A DNA stretch of 64,000 nt, taken from the NCBI GenBank assembly GCA_905250075.1, contig CAJNOP010000199.1, positions 1-64,000 of the forward strand, given 5' to 3'. Source of the DNA: Rotaria sp. Silwood1 (Eukaryota; Rotifera; Eurotatoria; Philodinida; Philodinidae). The notes beneath the pieces are model-generated. The model had not been told where the DNA came from, did no database searches, and saw only the letters and a list, made by a program, of their open reading frames with translations. The position numbers were made by a program, and so were the translations under genes. Positions 36,701-48,900 of the stretch are shown here, piece after piece. Within the stretch, counting starts at the first letter, position 1, and each line of letters begins with the position of its first letter.

Positions 36701-37959
36701 AAAATCTATTGGAATTTGCAACAACTTGAAAACCTTTGTCCGAAACATGAAACAAAAGCTAAGCAAGTAGAAGAAAGAGATAAACAAAACAATGATGTCA
36801 ATAATGAAACGAAACTTGAAAAAAACGAAGAAACAAAAGTCGAAGTAAAAAACGAAAATACCAATGAAATAAACGACCAAATGAAAGAGGAACCCAAAGA
36901 AGAAGTAAAATGTGAAACAATAGCTGAATTAAAAGATGATAACCTACCACCACATGACCCATCTGATGCTGATGTCGTAAAAGCTCTACGTGAGCATCCT
37001 GTATCAAAACGAAATAATGCCGGACAGATTAACTATATCAACAAAGGTATTGAAAAGGCTGTTTTTGATATACCTGAAGATGCTCAAATAATTGTTCTTA
37101 ATTTTGCTGTAAGCTATTTTTCAGTAGATTATTCTCAATTTAACTTCAATATTTTAGAATGAACGATCTCCTGGTGGTGGATATTTAAGACATGCCTGTA
37201 AGTATTATTTATTTCAGAAATATAGAAATGCACATATATACATATATATATATATAACAATTTTGTACAATTTATATCTTGTTAAAATATTGTATTCTGC
37301 TAGTCAAGTTGAAATGAATATTTTCTATTTATTAGGGGCACAAGAAGAAATTATACTTTACAATTCGGATGGCTATCGATCATTGCTTGATCTAAAATAC
37401 GGCCGCATGGGTGGAGGCTATGCTATACCTGAATTTGGGCTTGCATATGTTCGTGATATATGTTTTTTTGATAAAGAAACAGGCAAGAATCGCAAAACCG
37501 ATATGCTAGTTTCTGCTTGTTATTGTCTTACTGGTTCACCACAACTTTATGATAATCCAAAGACGGAGGAAGAGGTAAATAGTTGACATTGAAAAACTAA
37601 GAGCATGAAAAAAAAACTGATTATTTTTTGTTCGAAGTATTCATTTTAATTAGTAACAAAATTAATTTTGATTATTTTAGTGGGAAAGAAAAACTTTGGC
37701 TAAATTTAATGCATTCATGGCTGCAGCTGTTGCTAATACAAAAGATGATGGATCAAATACTTATCTTTTACTTGGACCAATAGGTACGGGTGCTTTTGGA
37801 AATAATGTCATTGAAATTGGAAAAATTTTTCGGAAAGTACTTACGTCAAAGTTGATGGGTTCAAATGGTCCTGTTACCAAAGCTTTCGAGAATATTTGGT
37901 TTGTTTCGACAGATGAATGGAAAAATGATGAGTTCGAAAAGATCATGCGATCTATTTAA
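33779..37959 (+). CDS. Microbial-type poly(ADP-ribose) glycohydrolase (PARG/DUF2263), 5 exons, apparent frameshift
   Basis: Proposed exons: 33839 (or 33779) to 34328, 36626-37108, 37158-37197, 37336-37574, 37681-37959; about 509 residues. All junctions are GT/AG and keep phase. Exon 1 needs one base fewer: the run of six A at 34254-34259 shifts the frame and gives a stop at 34276, while the other frame continues (DGTAKHFAVKNIEPYYELTI) to a GTGAGT donor. The N-terminal half is hydrophilic with a Lys/Glu-rich linker in exon 2. The catalytic domain begins near NFA at the end of exon 2. The PARG signature GGG-x7-QEE is split over exons 3 and 4 (SPGGGYLRHA, then WAQEE), with YNSDGYRSL after it. 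Exon 5 has LLLGPIGTGAFGN. PARG removes ADP-ribose polymers from proteins; QEE glutamates are catalytic. The homopolymer shift may be a sequencing error or a real lesion. Intron 1 is 2.3 kb. Confidence 0.8.
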
Positions 37960-38379
37960 ATAAATTAACATTTGACAATGTTAACTATGTTACTTTTTTT
38001 CTTACACTTAAACATAATAGAAAAATGCTCAAAATAAAAGTGCATAAAATATGAGAATATCATCAAATTCTTGAGAATAAACAGGTATAGTTTTGTTCTG
38101 AAATCTTTATTAAGGAAAAAAAGAATCTAGTAATTAATGATTAACATACATTTGAATAGTTGAAAATAAATGGTAATTATTTAACGATTATCAATTGATA
38201 ATATCGCAATAGATTTATAATTACATTTATAGAATTAGAATTCGTCTCGGCAAATATTATTTTGTTCTTTTATTCTTTAAAGGTAATACATATAACCGAA
38301 TTCAACTTGTATTTATTTTAACTATTAAATAGTATATGAAAGAAGCAAAAACATTTCCAAAATTTAATCGATAAGTAAC
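37960..38379. other. intergenic region between the PARG gene and a mobile element
   Basis: AT-rich 3' flank with no gene seen. Confidence 0.5.
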
Positions 38380-39061
38380 TAGAGTCCTGCGGGAACGACT
38401 TTTTCCCGTGTTTTCCCGTCCCGTTTCCCGCGGGAATGCGGGAACGGGAATTCTGGTGGACACTCCGGGAACGGGAATTCTATTAAAAATTTCTGTTCCC
38501 GGCAAACCCTATGTCTGATTTCTGTTTGCATTAAAATCTGTTAATGTTACAGTATTCGATTTCCAATAACTATTTGAAATATAATTGAAAAGAGAACAAA
38601 TATCAGTCAACAAAATCAGACAAGTTCATTCAAACATAGATTATGAGAATCACGATATTCTTTACCACCATCGTCGGCATCGAAGTTGGGATCATCAAGA
38701 TTACATATATGTCAAACTTGAAACTTGAATTCAATTGAAATTTCAAGTTTCAAGTTTCAATAGGTTTATGAGCCTTGAATCAGAAATTTACTTTTAATAT
38801 AAGGAATCTTGTATTGTGAGAAACATGATGTCGCTAAAAGCTAAAAGTAGGAGTAGTGTTGATGAATGTGAATAATGAAATCATTGTAGCTATTCTCAAA
38901 GCATTACGGGAATGGGAATACGGAACGGGAACGAAAATTTTGTTACGGGAACGGGAACACGGGATCGGGAACGAAAATTTTTGTTACGGGAACGGGAACG
39001 GGAACAAAAATTTTCAATACGGGAACGGGAACCAAAAAAAAGTTGTTCCCGCAGGTCTCTA
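38380..39061. mobile_element. hAT-like mini-element with GGGAAC motif array
   Basis: Ends are inverted: TAGAGTCCTGCGGGAAC on the left and the complement of TAGAGACCTGCGGGAAC on the right. Flanking 8-mers TAAGTAAC (38372-38379) and TAAGTAAG (39062-39069) form a target duplication with one mismatch. Both flanks of the body carry arrays of GGGAAC/GTTCCC words next to the ends; the middle (about 38500-38900) is AT-rich. It is 682 bp and noncoding. The 8-bp duplication and TAGAG termini point to hAT mobilisation in trans; the open frames across it are artefacts of the repeats. Confidence 0.75.
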
Positions 39062-39239
39062 TAAGTAAGAAAGAGATAAAACAAAAAGAGAGTCAACAGA
39101 TGATAACAACTAACAAATTATCAAAATAGAAATAAATTTATCTGCACAAATACTTAACAGTAAAAAGATAGATGTTAGTTGATAAAATATTCAAATAATT
39201 ATTTTATTTCTTCTTAGATAATTGGTTATAATATAAAGA

Positions 39240-40535
39240 ATGTATTATATTGAATTTCTATTAATAACAATAAATATTGTATTATATTCATATTTAATTG
39301 AATGTATGCGTATACCAGATTCAAATCTTGATTTAAATGAAGTAGCTTATCATGATGAACCATCGAAAATTTATCTTGGTTCACCTTCAATTATTCGTTT
39401 ATCATCAGGTCGTCTTGTTGCTAGTCATGATTTTTTTGGTTCAGGATATTTATTTCAACCAAGAAATGTTTCAGTTTATATAAGTGATAATAATGGTGAA
39501 ACATGGTCATTTATTTCATATATAAAACATAGTTATTGGACAACATTAGCAGTTTATAATGATATTATATATGCAATAGGTACTGATAGTGATTCAAATG
39601 CAAATATAATTATTCATCGAAGTAATGATTATGGTTTATCATGGAATTATAATGGAAGTGATGATGGTATTATTTTATTTCATGGTTCATTTGCAACAGG
39701 TCCAACACCAATTGTTATTGCCAATCAAGTTATATATCGTGCTATAGAATATTGGCCAGCACCTTCACGATGGCCTACAGATTTTCAAGCAGCAATTATT
39801 AGTTGTAATTTATCAAAATCGAGTGAATTTATTGAAGATGATCCAATTATGTCTCCAAACAATTGGCGATTAACCTCCCCACTTGTTTTCAATAAAGAAT
39901 GGATACCAAAATCATTTCCATATCTAAATTCACCTGGATATTTAGAAGGAAATGTTGTTATAGTACCTAAACCATCGTCAAAAGAAATACGTATATTAAA
40001 TATAATTAGATTTAATTCTATACCATTATCAAATTTAGCTATTATCTTAGAATTAAATCAAACAACAAATATACTTTCATTTGTATCAATAATAAAATTT
40101 CCAGGTGGTATGACTAAATTCACAATACGATATGATCCAATTAGTCAAGCATATTTTTCATTAGTAAATCCTGTAACACAAAATTTTAATCCATCTCAAC
40201 GTAATATATTAAGTTTATCGTATACAAAAGATTTAATTCATTTAAATAATTGGACTATTGTTGCTGATCATCTTTTATATGATGATACTGGTTTTACAAT
40301 GAATGATAGTCTTCGTTATACTGGTTTTCATTATGTTGATTGGCAATTCGATCAATTATCATCATCATCATCATCATTATCTTCTATTAAATCTAGTTGT
40401 ATTGAATGGAATTGTGATGGTGGTCCTCATATTATTTATTTAATTCGTACGTCTTATCGTGGTGCCAATTCATTTCATAATTCAAATCGTATTACTTATA
40501 AAACATTAAAATATTATCGAAAACTAATTCAATAA
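39240..40535 (+). CDS. Secreted sialidase-like (BNR/Asp-box) beta-propeller protein
   Basis: Single exon, 431 residues, with a hydrophobic N-terminal signal segment (about residues 3-22). GSPSIIRLSSGRLVA marks the first propeller blade. Two Asp boxes follow: SDNNGETW (residues 82-89) and SNDYGLSW (128-135), a sequence turn typical of sialidases and other BNR-repeat proteins. Several NxS/T sites suit a secreted glycoprotein. Bona fide sialidases hydrolyse terminal sialic acids using an Arg triad, with the first Arg in an F/Y-RIP motif. At that place this protein has GSPSI, and an isolated RIP occurs earlier at residues 24-26, so enzymatic activity is uncertain. A run of serines (about 375-383) comes from a TCA microsatellite. 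Lack of introns and the family's microbial spread allow horizontal origin, as inference only. Confidence 0.7.
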   Translation: MYYIEFLLITINIVLYSYLIECMRIPDSNLDLNEVAYHDEPSKIYLGSPSIIRLSSGRLVASHDFFGSGYLFQPRNVSVYISDNNGETWSFISYIKHSYWTTLAVYNDIIYAIGTDSDSNANIIIHRSNDYGLSWNYNGSDDGIILFHGSFATGPTPIVIANQVIYRAIEYWPAPSRWPTDFQAAIISCNLSKSSEFIEDDPIMSPNNWRLTSPLVFNKEWIPKSFPYLNSPGYLEGNVVIVPKPSSKEIRILNIIRFNSIPLSNLAIILELNQTTNILSFVSIIKFPGGMTKFTIRYDPISQAYFSLVNPVTQNFNPSQRNILSLSYTKDLIHLNNWTIVADHLLYDDTGFTMNDSLRYTGFHYVDWQFDQLSSSSSSLSSIKSSCIEWNCDGGPHIIYLIRTSYRGANSFHNSNRITYKTLKYYRKLIQ

Positions 40536-41132
40536 TATTAGAAAATGTTTTAAATAAAAATATTTTACATATGTTAAAGCAAACAAACTATCTTTCAGTC
40601 TCATAAACTTTCTTTTATTTAATTCTGAAAAATTCTAGAATAAAAGTATATCACAAAAGTATAGATGATCTCTCTTTCATTGGATATTATGTTTAAAACT
40701 CTAACAATGATCTTTCGACAATTATTCAGTTTAATTTAAATATTATACGAAATATCAATCTAAAGCTAAATTTTAATATTCATTATTTTTATAACAACAA
40801 AGTATTTAGATATTTATGTGTCTGTCTCTTGCTTAGAACTTTTTAAATCAACGAAGCAATAGAAAACGATAAACTATTTTCATTACATTTAAAAAAAAGA
40901 ATAAGCTATGCTCGAAATGTTGCTTCTATAAATAAAAAAATTAAAACAGTCTGCTTACGATATTTTTGTTTATTTTTCTAAAGAAAATTAAATTAGATTT
41001 TAACATATATCACAAGTTATATTAAAATATTGTTTAATAATCTTTGATAAAAAAAAGTTGAAACTGTAAATACTTCAAGGAATTTATCTAATGCATATCG
41101 TTATTCACTTATGGTTATTAATTATTTATTTG
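40536..41132. other. AT-rich intergenic region, no gene seen
   Basis: The 3' flank of the sialidase-like gene. No further gene or repeat is recognised. Confidence 0.5.
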
Positions 41133-41136
41133 TTAA

Positions 41137-41207
41137 CACATTCGACGCGATTCGATTCTATTGAAGAATGATGAGTCCCACTGGTAGGACCCATCGCATC
41201 GAATGTG
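41137..41207. mobile_element. TTAA-flanked micro-MITE (piggyBac-like)
   Basis: The termini CACATTCGACGCGAT and ATCGCATCGAATGTG are inverted with one mismatch. Each is flanked by TTAA (41133-41136 and 41208-41211), the target duplication of piggyBac-type transposases. The whole unit is only 71 bp. It is noncoding and has a near-perfect stem. Confidence 0.55.
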
Positions 41208-41211
41208 TTAA

Positions 41212-42031
41212 CAAAATATCTTAACTTTAGTTTTTGCTGACAGATATTATTTTATCAAAAGTAGTTTGATTCAATTTCGAATATAAATGAACATTATATT
41301 GTATTTCATATTTGTACTGTTAGTTAGATAAATGGACTATAGTGAAGATTTGATAAGTTTTGATTTGAACTTCAAATCAAACAAGAACTTTATAAGAACA
41401 GTTCAGCGAGAACTCATACAAAAACTAATTATAAAATTGTGAATATGAACTTGACTTTATCTTTGTACAGTATATGCATATTACAAATAAAGTATATAAT
41501 TATTGAAAACAGTTTTCTATCCATTTAAATAATATCGTTTTTTTCAATGTCATCGCTTTCAGAAATGTTTCAATCACAAAAGAGCTGCGATTCTAGTTCA
41601 TCGGACTTCAATTACTTTCTGTTTGAATTCAAATGTGTCATTGAAATAGACTTAGTCGAATGTGAATTTTGGTCATATATTCACATGCAATGTTCTGTAA
41701 TCACACTCAAAGTATTCCCAATTGCCTTCCAATAAGCAAAACAAGTGAAAGATAATGACATGTAACTTCATTGTTTGCTGTATATCATAATTATTGACTA
41801 TTCATGTTTCAAAAAATGATTGTGTTAACCAGTGGTCAAGTCAGAGTTTTGGATTAGAAGACCTGAGCTTCCTCTCTAGTGCGAAGTAAATGACATATTT
41901 CTATTCTAATGCTTCTGTGTAATTGTATTAAACACATGCCGGGCTCTAATAATCTCTCATATATTCCAAGAATATAAGAGAATAGTGTTGTGCCGAATTA
42001 TATATGTTTATTGTTGAAATGGACCAATGAG
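41212..42031. other. AT-rich intergenic region, no gene seen
   Basis: Lies between two small mobile elements. The open frame at 41547-41735 has no recognisable domain. Confidence 0.45.
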
Positions 42032-42369
42032 TAGAGCCCGTCGGGTAGGACCCGAACCCGACCGGGTCCCAGTCTAAAGCAATTTTTGTGCATATGAGAA
42101 TATTTTTCGAAGTTTTACTGATCTTCTGTTTTCTCTAAAGAGCTAGTTGCTTTTGGTTGTTAGTGTTCAAAATAAATTGTTTGTGTTCAGTAGAACACAT
42201 TCCTTTGGTCTCAGATACAGACAAGATCGAATCCGGGTAGCATCCGGGTCCAAAAATTTTCTATTTACCGGGTCCGGTTCTGAAATTTCTTTTAAAGATC
42301 GGGTACGGGTCCAAGAAAAGTTCAACAAAGCGGGTCCGGGTCCAAAAATGTTGAACCCGACGGGCTCTA
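42032..42369. mobile_element. hAT-like mini-element with GGGTCC motif array
   Basis: Perfect 15-bp inverted ends TAGAGCCCGTCGGGT. Flanking 8-mers CCAATGAG (42024-42031) and CCAACGAG (42370-42377) form a target duplication with one mismatch. The subterminal regions hold CGGGTC/GGGTCC words in clusters and the centre is AT-rich. It is 338 bp and noncoding. The architecture matches the element at 38380-39061, but the motif is different. Confidence 0.8.
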
Positions 42370-42377
42370 CCAACGAG

Positions 42378-45300
42378 AGACCTTCAACTACAGTGATTAA
42401 ATCTTTTGAGTTTTGAATAATTACAAATAGATTCAATTTTTTTTTTACAGAAAAAATATTGAAAAATACAAGTGTATAGCTTTTGCTAAAAAGCTCGACA
42501 ATTTGGAGAAAATGTTTTTATCAAAATATTTAAGATACTCACAAAAGTTTTTTATTTGAAAAGACACGTTCATTTTCTTTGAGATTAAATTATACTTTTT
42601 GTTATATTTGATACTGAAGAAATTTTAGAAATTTTAGTACTTCTCTGAGAATTTCCGAAATGCGGAATAGAGTGTGTTGAGAGTCTCTTTCGTATGAATC
42701 AGTTACTTCAAAAATTTCCCACCAAAGAGACTTTCAAGTGTTAGTCGTTAGTGAAATTTTCAGGAATTCTCGACATTGTCTAGCCATGCCCTGCCTATGT
42801 GTTAGTAGCTTTGGACATTTCTTTTCTTGGAAATTTGAACACGACTATCCTTCAACCTATGGGGTTTTGTTCGGAGGATTATTTGAGTTATTTTGAAAAA
42901 TCCAAATAGTGCTTAGAGTCTGATTAATATTTCCTAAATAATTTGGTGTTTTTATCGATTTCAAAATGAAAATCTGTTAATTGCAATACATGAGAAAAAA
43001 AAATTATAAAATATTGGTTTTAATTTTGATATGCGCTGAAACATCGTGATTAGTAGCATAAAAATTTAAGTGATGTTTTAAATTCATAAATATGCTTGAT
43101 AGTTTCATCTCCGTTTCGAATTAAAAAAACTATGAAAAGCTTTGGGATTTGATCATTTAAATAGACAAATTAATATATTCGTAGTTATTTCATCTATATG
43201 CTAATATAGATTGTTGTAAAATGGAAAATAAGTTTCTTTCAACAGGTTAGAATATTTGAATTTTAGCAATGAAAATTATTTTTACTTGATATGAACGCAA
43301 TTTCATTTTCATCATTTTATATTCATATTATTCTTAAAACTTTTATGATTAGTTGGTAGTTCAGTGCTGTTCGAATTCATTTTTGTAAAGTTTAGTCGAA
43401 GTTCATATCAGTTTGCTTTTGGTCTCTGATATATATAAACCATCGTTATATGTAAGATCTATATTCATTTCATAGATAATGAAAACTCACATGACTCGTC
43501 TTTACTTGAAGAAAATCGTCACATGTTTTGTTAAATGATCATATAATGATATACTGCTACTTTTTCTTATCATACTGTCAACAAATAAGACAATATTGAC
43601 GAAGATTAGTTATTGTCAAGATTATAATGTTAAATGTCAATAAACATGCTTTTGTGTTCTCACTACTGTCCTTGATTAAATCAGCAAGAAGATTACAATA
43701 AAGAATAATAATAGATCGAAACTTTGATGATAAGAGTTCTCGAAAAGTTCTTGTTCTTTATTTAGAAAAAATTCTGCTCACCGCAAATAATTACATTTGT
43801 CCATTTATACAGTTTATTTTTCAAAAGACAATTGCTTAATTATTTTCGCATGAATTTTGTACATTGATGTATCATTGTTAAAATTATCCAGAAAGAAGTA
43901 TACAATATCGTATATATGCTCGGAATAAATCCTAGTCACTCCGTATTTCAGGTATACAATACAGAGAACTTCGGTCATAATAAGAAGCGATGCAAGATAT
44001 CTAGATTTGACGATTTACGATCGTTTAGGAGGCTACTTGTTCGACGTAAGCACACAAAACTAATCTTTTATTTTGATTTCTTTCAATGAATGATGTCAAC
44101 AATGTGAAGAATATGCCATCTGGTTAAATAAAAATAGTATAATAAACACTTCATTTCTTTACTATTCTTATCTGACTGAAAAACTTCTAGTCACCACTTC
44201 TGTTTTTTTTTTATTTGACTATTTTGACATTAAACTAATTTCTCTCTTTTTCTTTTTTTGCATACAATATATCAAACAAGAATTGTTTTGTTGAAAGAAA
44301 AAAAACAAGGACTGAATGACAGAGACAATTTGTGTGCGATGTGTTTTTTTTTTTTACTTTAGATATGAATACTTGGATTACATCAGTTCTTTTTTATGTC
44401 CTTCTGAAGCGCTTGTGATAAAAGGTAAGCCCTTTATATTATCACTATTTTTTGTTATTGGTTGATAATAGTAAAACACAAATTGTTGATAAATCAAGAT
44501 GAATAAAATTTTAAGTAAAGTAAGTTCTTCTTATTGAAAAAAACAAAAAAAAAGTAAAACTTAGGTCGAACTCATCTTGAAGTGAACTAATTGTCTCTTC
44601 CATGTTTATGAAGAGAACAATTCAATGATACTCTTATTACGTTGTTTTTTTTTTCGATTATGTTTCTTCTTTTTCTAAGGTATATGTAGTTCTATTACAT
44701 TACTCTGATATGATCTGACAAATGTATTCTTTTCTCTTATTCATTTTCTATTGTTTTTTTTCTTTATGTTCACATCGCTCTGGTCATCTTTATTTCTCTA
44801 TTACTCCTTTATAAACATGTAATGTATATGAAATAATTACATTCTCAAGATTTGAAATAGTTCAATGAACATAATTAGCAAGAATGTTACTTTGAGTATT
44901 TTATAAGATGACAAAATGGATTGAAATAAATATTTTCTACTATTCCGAAGGTATAAGAAGCAGACACTTTATTGACAAACAAATTCAAATAAATCGATAG
45001 ATAATCAAAGCAAGTCTCTCTAACTGACAACATGTTTTTGTATTTAAATTAAGCTGATGAAAATAAATACAGTAGTTATTCCTAATAACAAACATAAATA
45101 TTGTGACTCTATACGAAAAGTGATTGTTTCATAGTCAATAAATAAATTTCAGTTATCCCAATTGAAGAGAACATTCTTTGAAAACATAAAATATCGAAAT
45201 ATTCAATACAACTTCGATTAATATTACGTATTTCAAATCGATATGAAATTTCTACATATTACAATGCAAGTATTTATTTCATGCATAATAATTTGTCTGC

Positions 45301-45955
45301 AATATTATCTTATTAAAAAGTGGCTTCACGCTTGAGCTCGATATCAAATTCATTTATCATTATATTGTACAGTTATGACAATGAATAGTCCATGAAGGAC
45401 ATAGAAGAGATCAAAGTTGTTATCATATATGATCTACTTCATGAAGTTTCATCTTTTTATGAACTTTTTACAAATATAAAGCATAGAGAACGAATAGTTT
45501 GATGCTATATCCTCCTATGAATCAATCGGTACTCAACTTAAGTTCCTCTAATCCCAATATTTATTCAAATCGTTGTGAAGATGTGACTATTGTATATACC
45601 TTTTCAAATTTCATAGATCCCTGTATCTTTTAAACATGATAAGACATATAGAGCAAAATTTATAAAAAGTACTTTGTTTTATGATATTTTGCCTTAAAGT
45701 ACGAATAGAATTTGTTGAGAATAGTACGATAACAAAACAATTTCCTAACATCGGTCTAGGACATATTGATTGAAAGATCTCATATTCTTCCAAACAAAAT
45801 AATAAATTGTTTACTGCTTTTCAACAACTAATACCTAGTTAATCATTTTTGAATTTGTAAAACTGCTTCAAATAATATTCTTCTTAAATATGCGTAAAAA
45901 AAAGTGATAATTTTTCATGATGATCTGACAAAGATAGATTCACCTGTCGTTTTAG
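42378..45955. other. AT-rich region upstream of and within the 5' part of the SLC6 gene
   Basis: No gene is defined. The first exon of the SLC6 gene must lie here or further upstream. One splice-bounded candidate is 43952-44045 (acceptor TATTTCAG, donor GTAAGC); one of its frames is open and would join the exon at 45956 in phase, but it has no ATG. A second segment, 44363-44424, is also splice-bounded, but neither of its plausible frames joins 45956. Confidence 0.35.
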
Positions 45956-48900
45956 TTTCGCCGCTCGAAGAATGTAGTTCCTGAAAAAACTGACGAGGTT
46001 GATGTTAATACAAATGTAGACAAAGAAGTAAGTAATATTTTACGAAAAAAAAAAAAATTGTTCATTCTTCAACATTTTGATTAGGAGGAAAATAACCATC
46101 AATGGGATCGACCACTTGAATTCGTCTTATCGCTGATTTCGAATTCAGTTGGTCTCGGCAATGTTTGGCGATTTCCTTATCTAGCAGCGCAGAACGGTGG
46201 TGGTTAGTTTTAAATAGCTTGTTATCTTTCTTTCACTTTTCTATATATTTCAGGTGCTTTTCTTATCCCATATTTTCTTCTCTACTTTTTAATTGGAGCT
46301 CCACTCTATTATATGGAATTGGCTCTTGGTCAATTTACAAGTCGAGGACCAGCCTCAGGATTTGTTCTCGCTAGAGGATGGCAAGGTAAATATTTAAATA
46401 ATTTGTCTTCATTAAGTATTGTGTTTTTTTTTGTTCAGGTGTAGGCTTTGCTATGATAATCAATAGTGTCTTGGGCACTTTATATTATAATGTTATCATT
46501 GCTTGGGCGCTCTTCTACTTTGTTCTTTCATTTCGTAAGACACTCTTATGGTCTGATTGTGGTCATTGGTGGAATTCAAACCGATGTTTTGTTCCTGGCT
46601 TTCAAGGAAATACTTCGACAGGAAATGACACAACATTAAATTGTACAGCATTACTAGCTAGTAATTTATCCAATTTTACATGTCCACCAACCAATAATAC
46701 TAAAGATGTACCAGCCACTGAAGAATTCTTTTAGTAAGTTTTTAGTTAAACACGAGATAGTTTAGTTTTTATCATTTTCATTGTGTCTGTCGTCAATTCT
46801 AATAAATAATAAAAAAGAATCTTTCAGTGTTATTTCATCGACATAGATTAGAATATTTCTATCGTAATTTTTAGTCGACTTCTTTTGAATAAAAGCTCAA
46901 GTTTTGATGATTTCGGTGTTCCCGGTACTTACATGTCCGTTTTATTACTTGGAGCTTGGATTATTATTTGTTTGTGCATTTTTCGTGGTGTTCAATCATC
47001 AGGCAAAGTAAGAGCCTTTAGCTTTTCATTATACTTTTATATTACACATTGTTTCAGGTCGCATATTTCACGGCTATATTTCCATATATTGTTCTTCTTA
47101 TATTGATTATTTTCACTGCAACACTTGAAGGAGCTGGCAAAGGCATTCGATACTATATAGTGCCCCGATGGAAACTCATCGGCAATTTTCAGGTAAATAA
47201 TGATCATTAAGAGTTAATTGAATAAATGAACGAATGAATCTATTGAATTCTATATATGAACTTCAATGAAAATTCAAAATAAATGGAAATTTTTTTTTTT
47301 CATAAGATAAATAGCATATATTATTTTATTTTAGATATGGCAAGCAGCAGCTTCTCAAGTTTTTTTCTCTTTGAGTATTAGTTTTGGTTCACTTATTGCT
47401 TATTCAGCGGCCAATGACTTTCATAATAAATTTTTCCAGTAAGTAAAAGTTTTTTTTCTTTGATCTATGAAGTTTAATTCTAATCAAACAATAGACAAAT
47501 GTGTATTGTGGTTTGTTGTGATTGTTTCACCGGTGTTTTTGCTGGTTTTGCCGTTTTTGCTACTGTTGGATTTCTTGCTACATCATTAGGAAGAGAAGTC
47601 GAAGAATATGCTCAATCATCAGGTCCTGGTTTAGCATTTATTACTTATCCTGAAGCACTATCGAAAATGCCAGCCAGTCCATTTTTTTCTATAATCTTCT
47701 TTTTAATGCTTCTTGCTCTTGGATTGGGTTCACAGGTAAGTCAATCATCAATCATTATCTATCATTTAGATTTTTTTCTTTTTTAGTTCGCCTCTACTGA
47801 TGTACCAATCACTGCTCTTATGGAATTCTTTCCATCGTATGCAAAGCGAAGAACTCTTCTCGTTATAATAACTTGTACAGTATTCTACCTTGTTAGCCTG
47901 CCATTTGCTTGTCCCGTGAGTATTGTTTACAATTGATGATATATGAAAAGATCGATAAGTTTTTTTGTTCAGGGTGGTATTTATCTGTTCGAACTCTTTC
48001 AAGAATACACAGCGAATATATCGTTGGTATTTATTGGTTTTTTCGAAGTAATTAGTGTTGCCTACATCTATGGTCTGTTCTACTATGAAATTTTATTTAG
48101 TCATAAATATAAAAACTCATTTTAGGATTCAATCGATTTATGAATGATGTTAAAATGATGTTAGGAAAGCGAGCAGCTGAATACTATCTCTTTGTTACAT
48201 GGTGCGTTACAGCACCACTACTCACACTTGTAAGTACATATGATATTTCAATGTCTACAACTTTTTCTTTTTCTAATAAGTTCATATTATTTTTGAGATC
48301 GAATTAAATTAGAAAGCGTAACTATATTTATTTCAAATTTTTGTTTGAACTACGACATAAAAATTCAACGTAAGAAATTAAGTTTTTCTATCATTTAGAT
48401 CGATTATAGTAGATTTTACTATATCAGTGTACTCGAGAGAAGTTTTTCTAACAAATAATATGATGGTAATTTTCACTACATTTCTCTTTTATTAGAAATT
48501 TATTTTTTTCAATATCAATATCGTCGATTGTTCGATATACTAATCGTATATAATAGTTGCACCTAATTATGTAGTTGAGGTTATTATGTAGTCTTTTTGA
48601 TGTTCACATCAACACTTATTGGTTTGAATATTAGAATCGAACTTGAAGTTATTTCAAAAACGATCATGTATCTAATTACTCAAGTGGAAAACATGGATAA
48701 CAATAACTATATTGTATGTGGTATATACACGACATATGTACTCCCAGGAAAAAAGAAACAGAAATTATAGACTATATTGGTATGTTTCTCTGATCAAGAA
48801 CTATCGATTCATCGATCATAATCGAGTACAAATACACTAGTCCAATCTCTTTCAATCGGGTAAAAATAAGTCGAAAACCATATTTTTATCTATACTCATT

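Noticed and set aside
38896..39096. Open frames across the GGGAAC arrays
   Set aside because: They are translations of the hexamer repeat inside a mobile element.
42147..42436. Overlapping open frames on both strands
   Set aside because: They fall within the GGGTCC motif-array element and reflect its repeats.
44363..44424. Splice-bounded segment considered as an SLC6 5' exon
   Set aside because: In the frames checked, one ends at an internal stop and the other would enter the exon at 45956 in the wrong phase.
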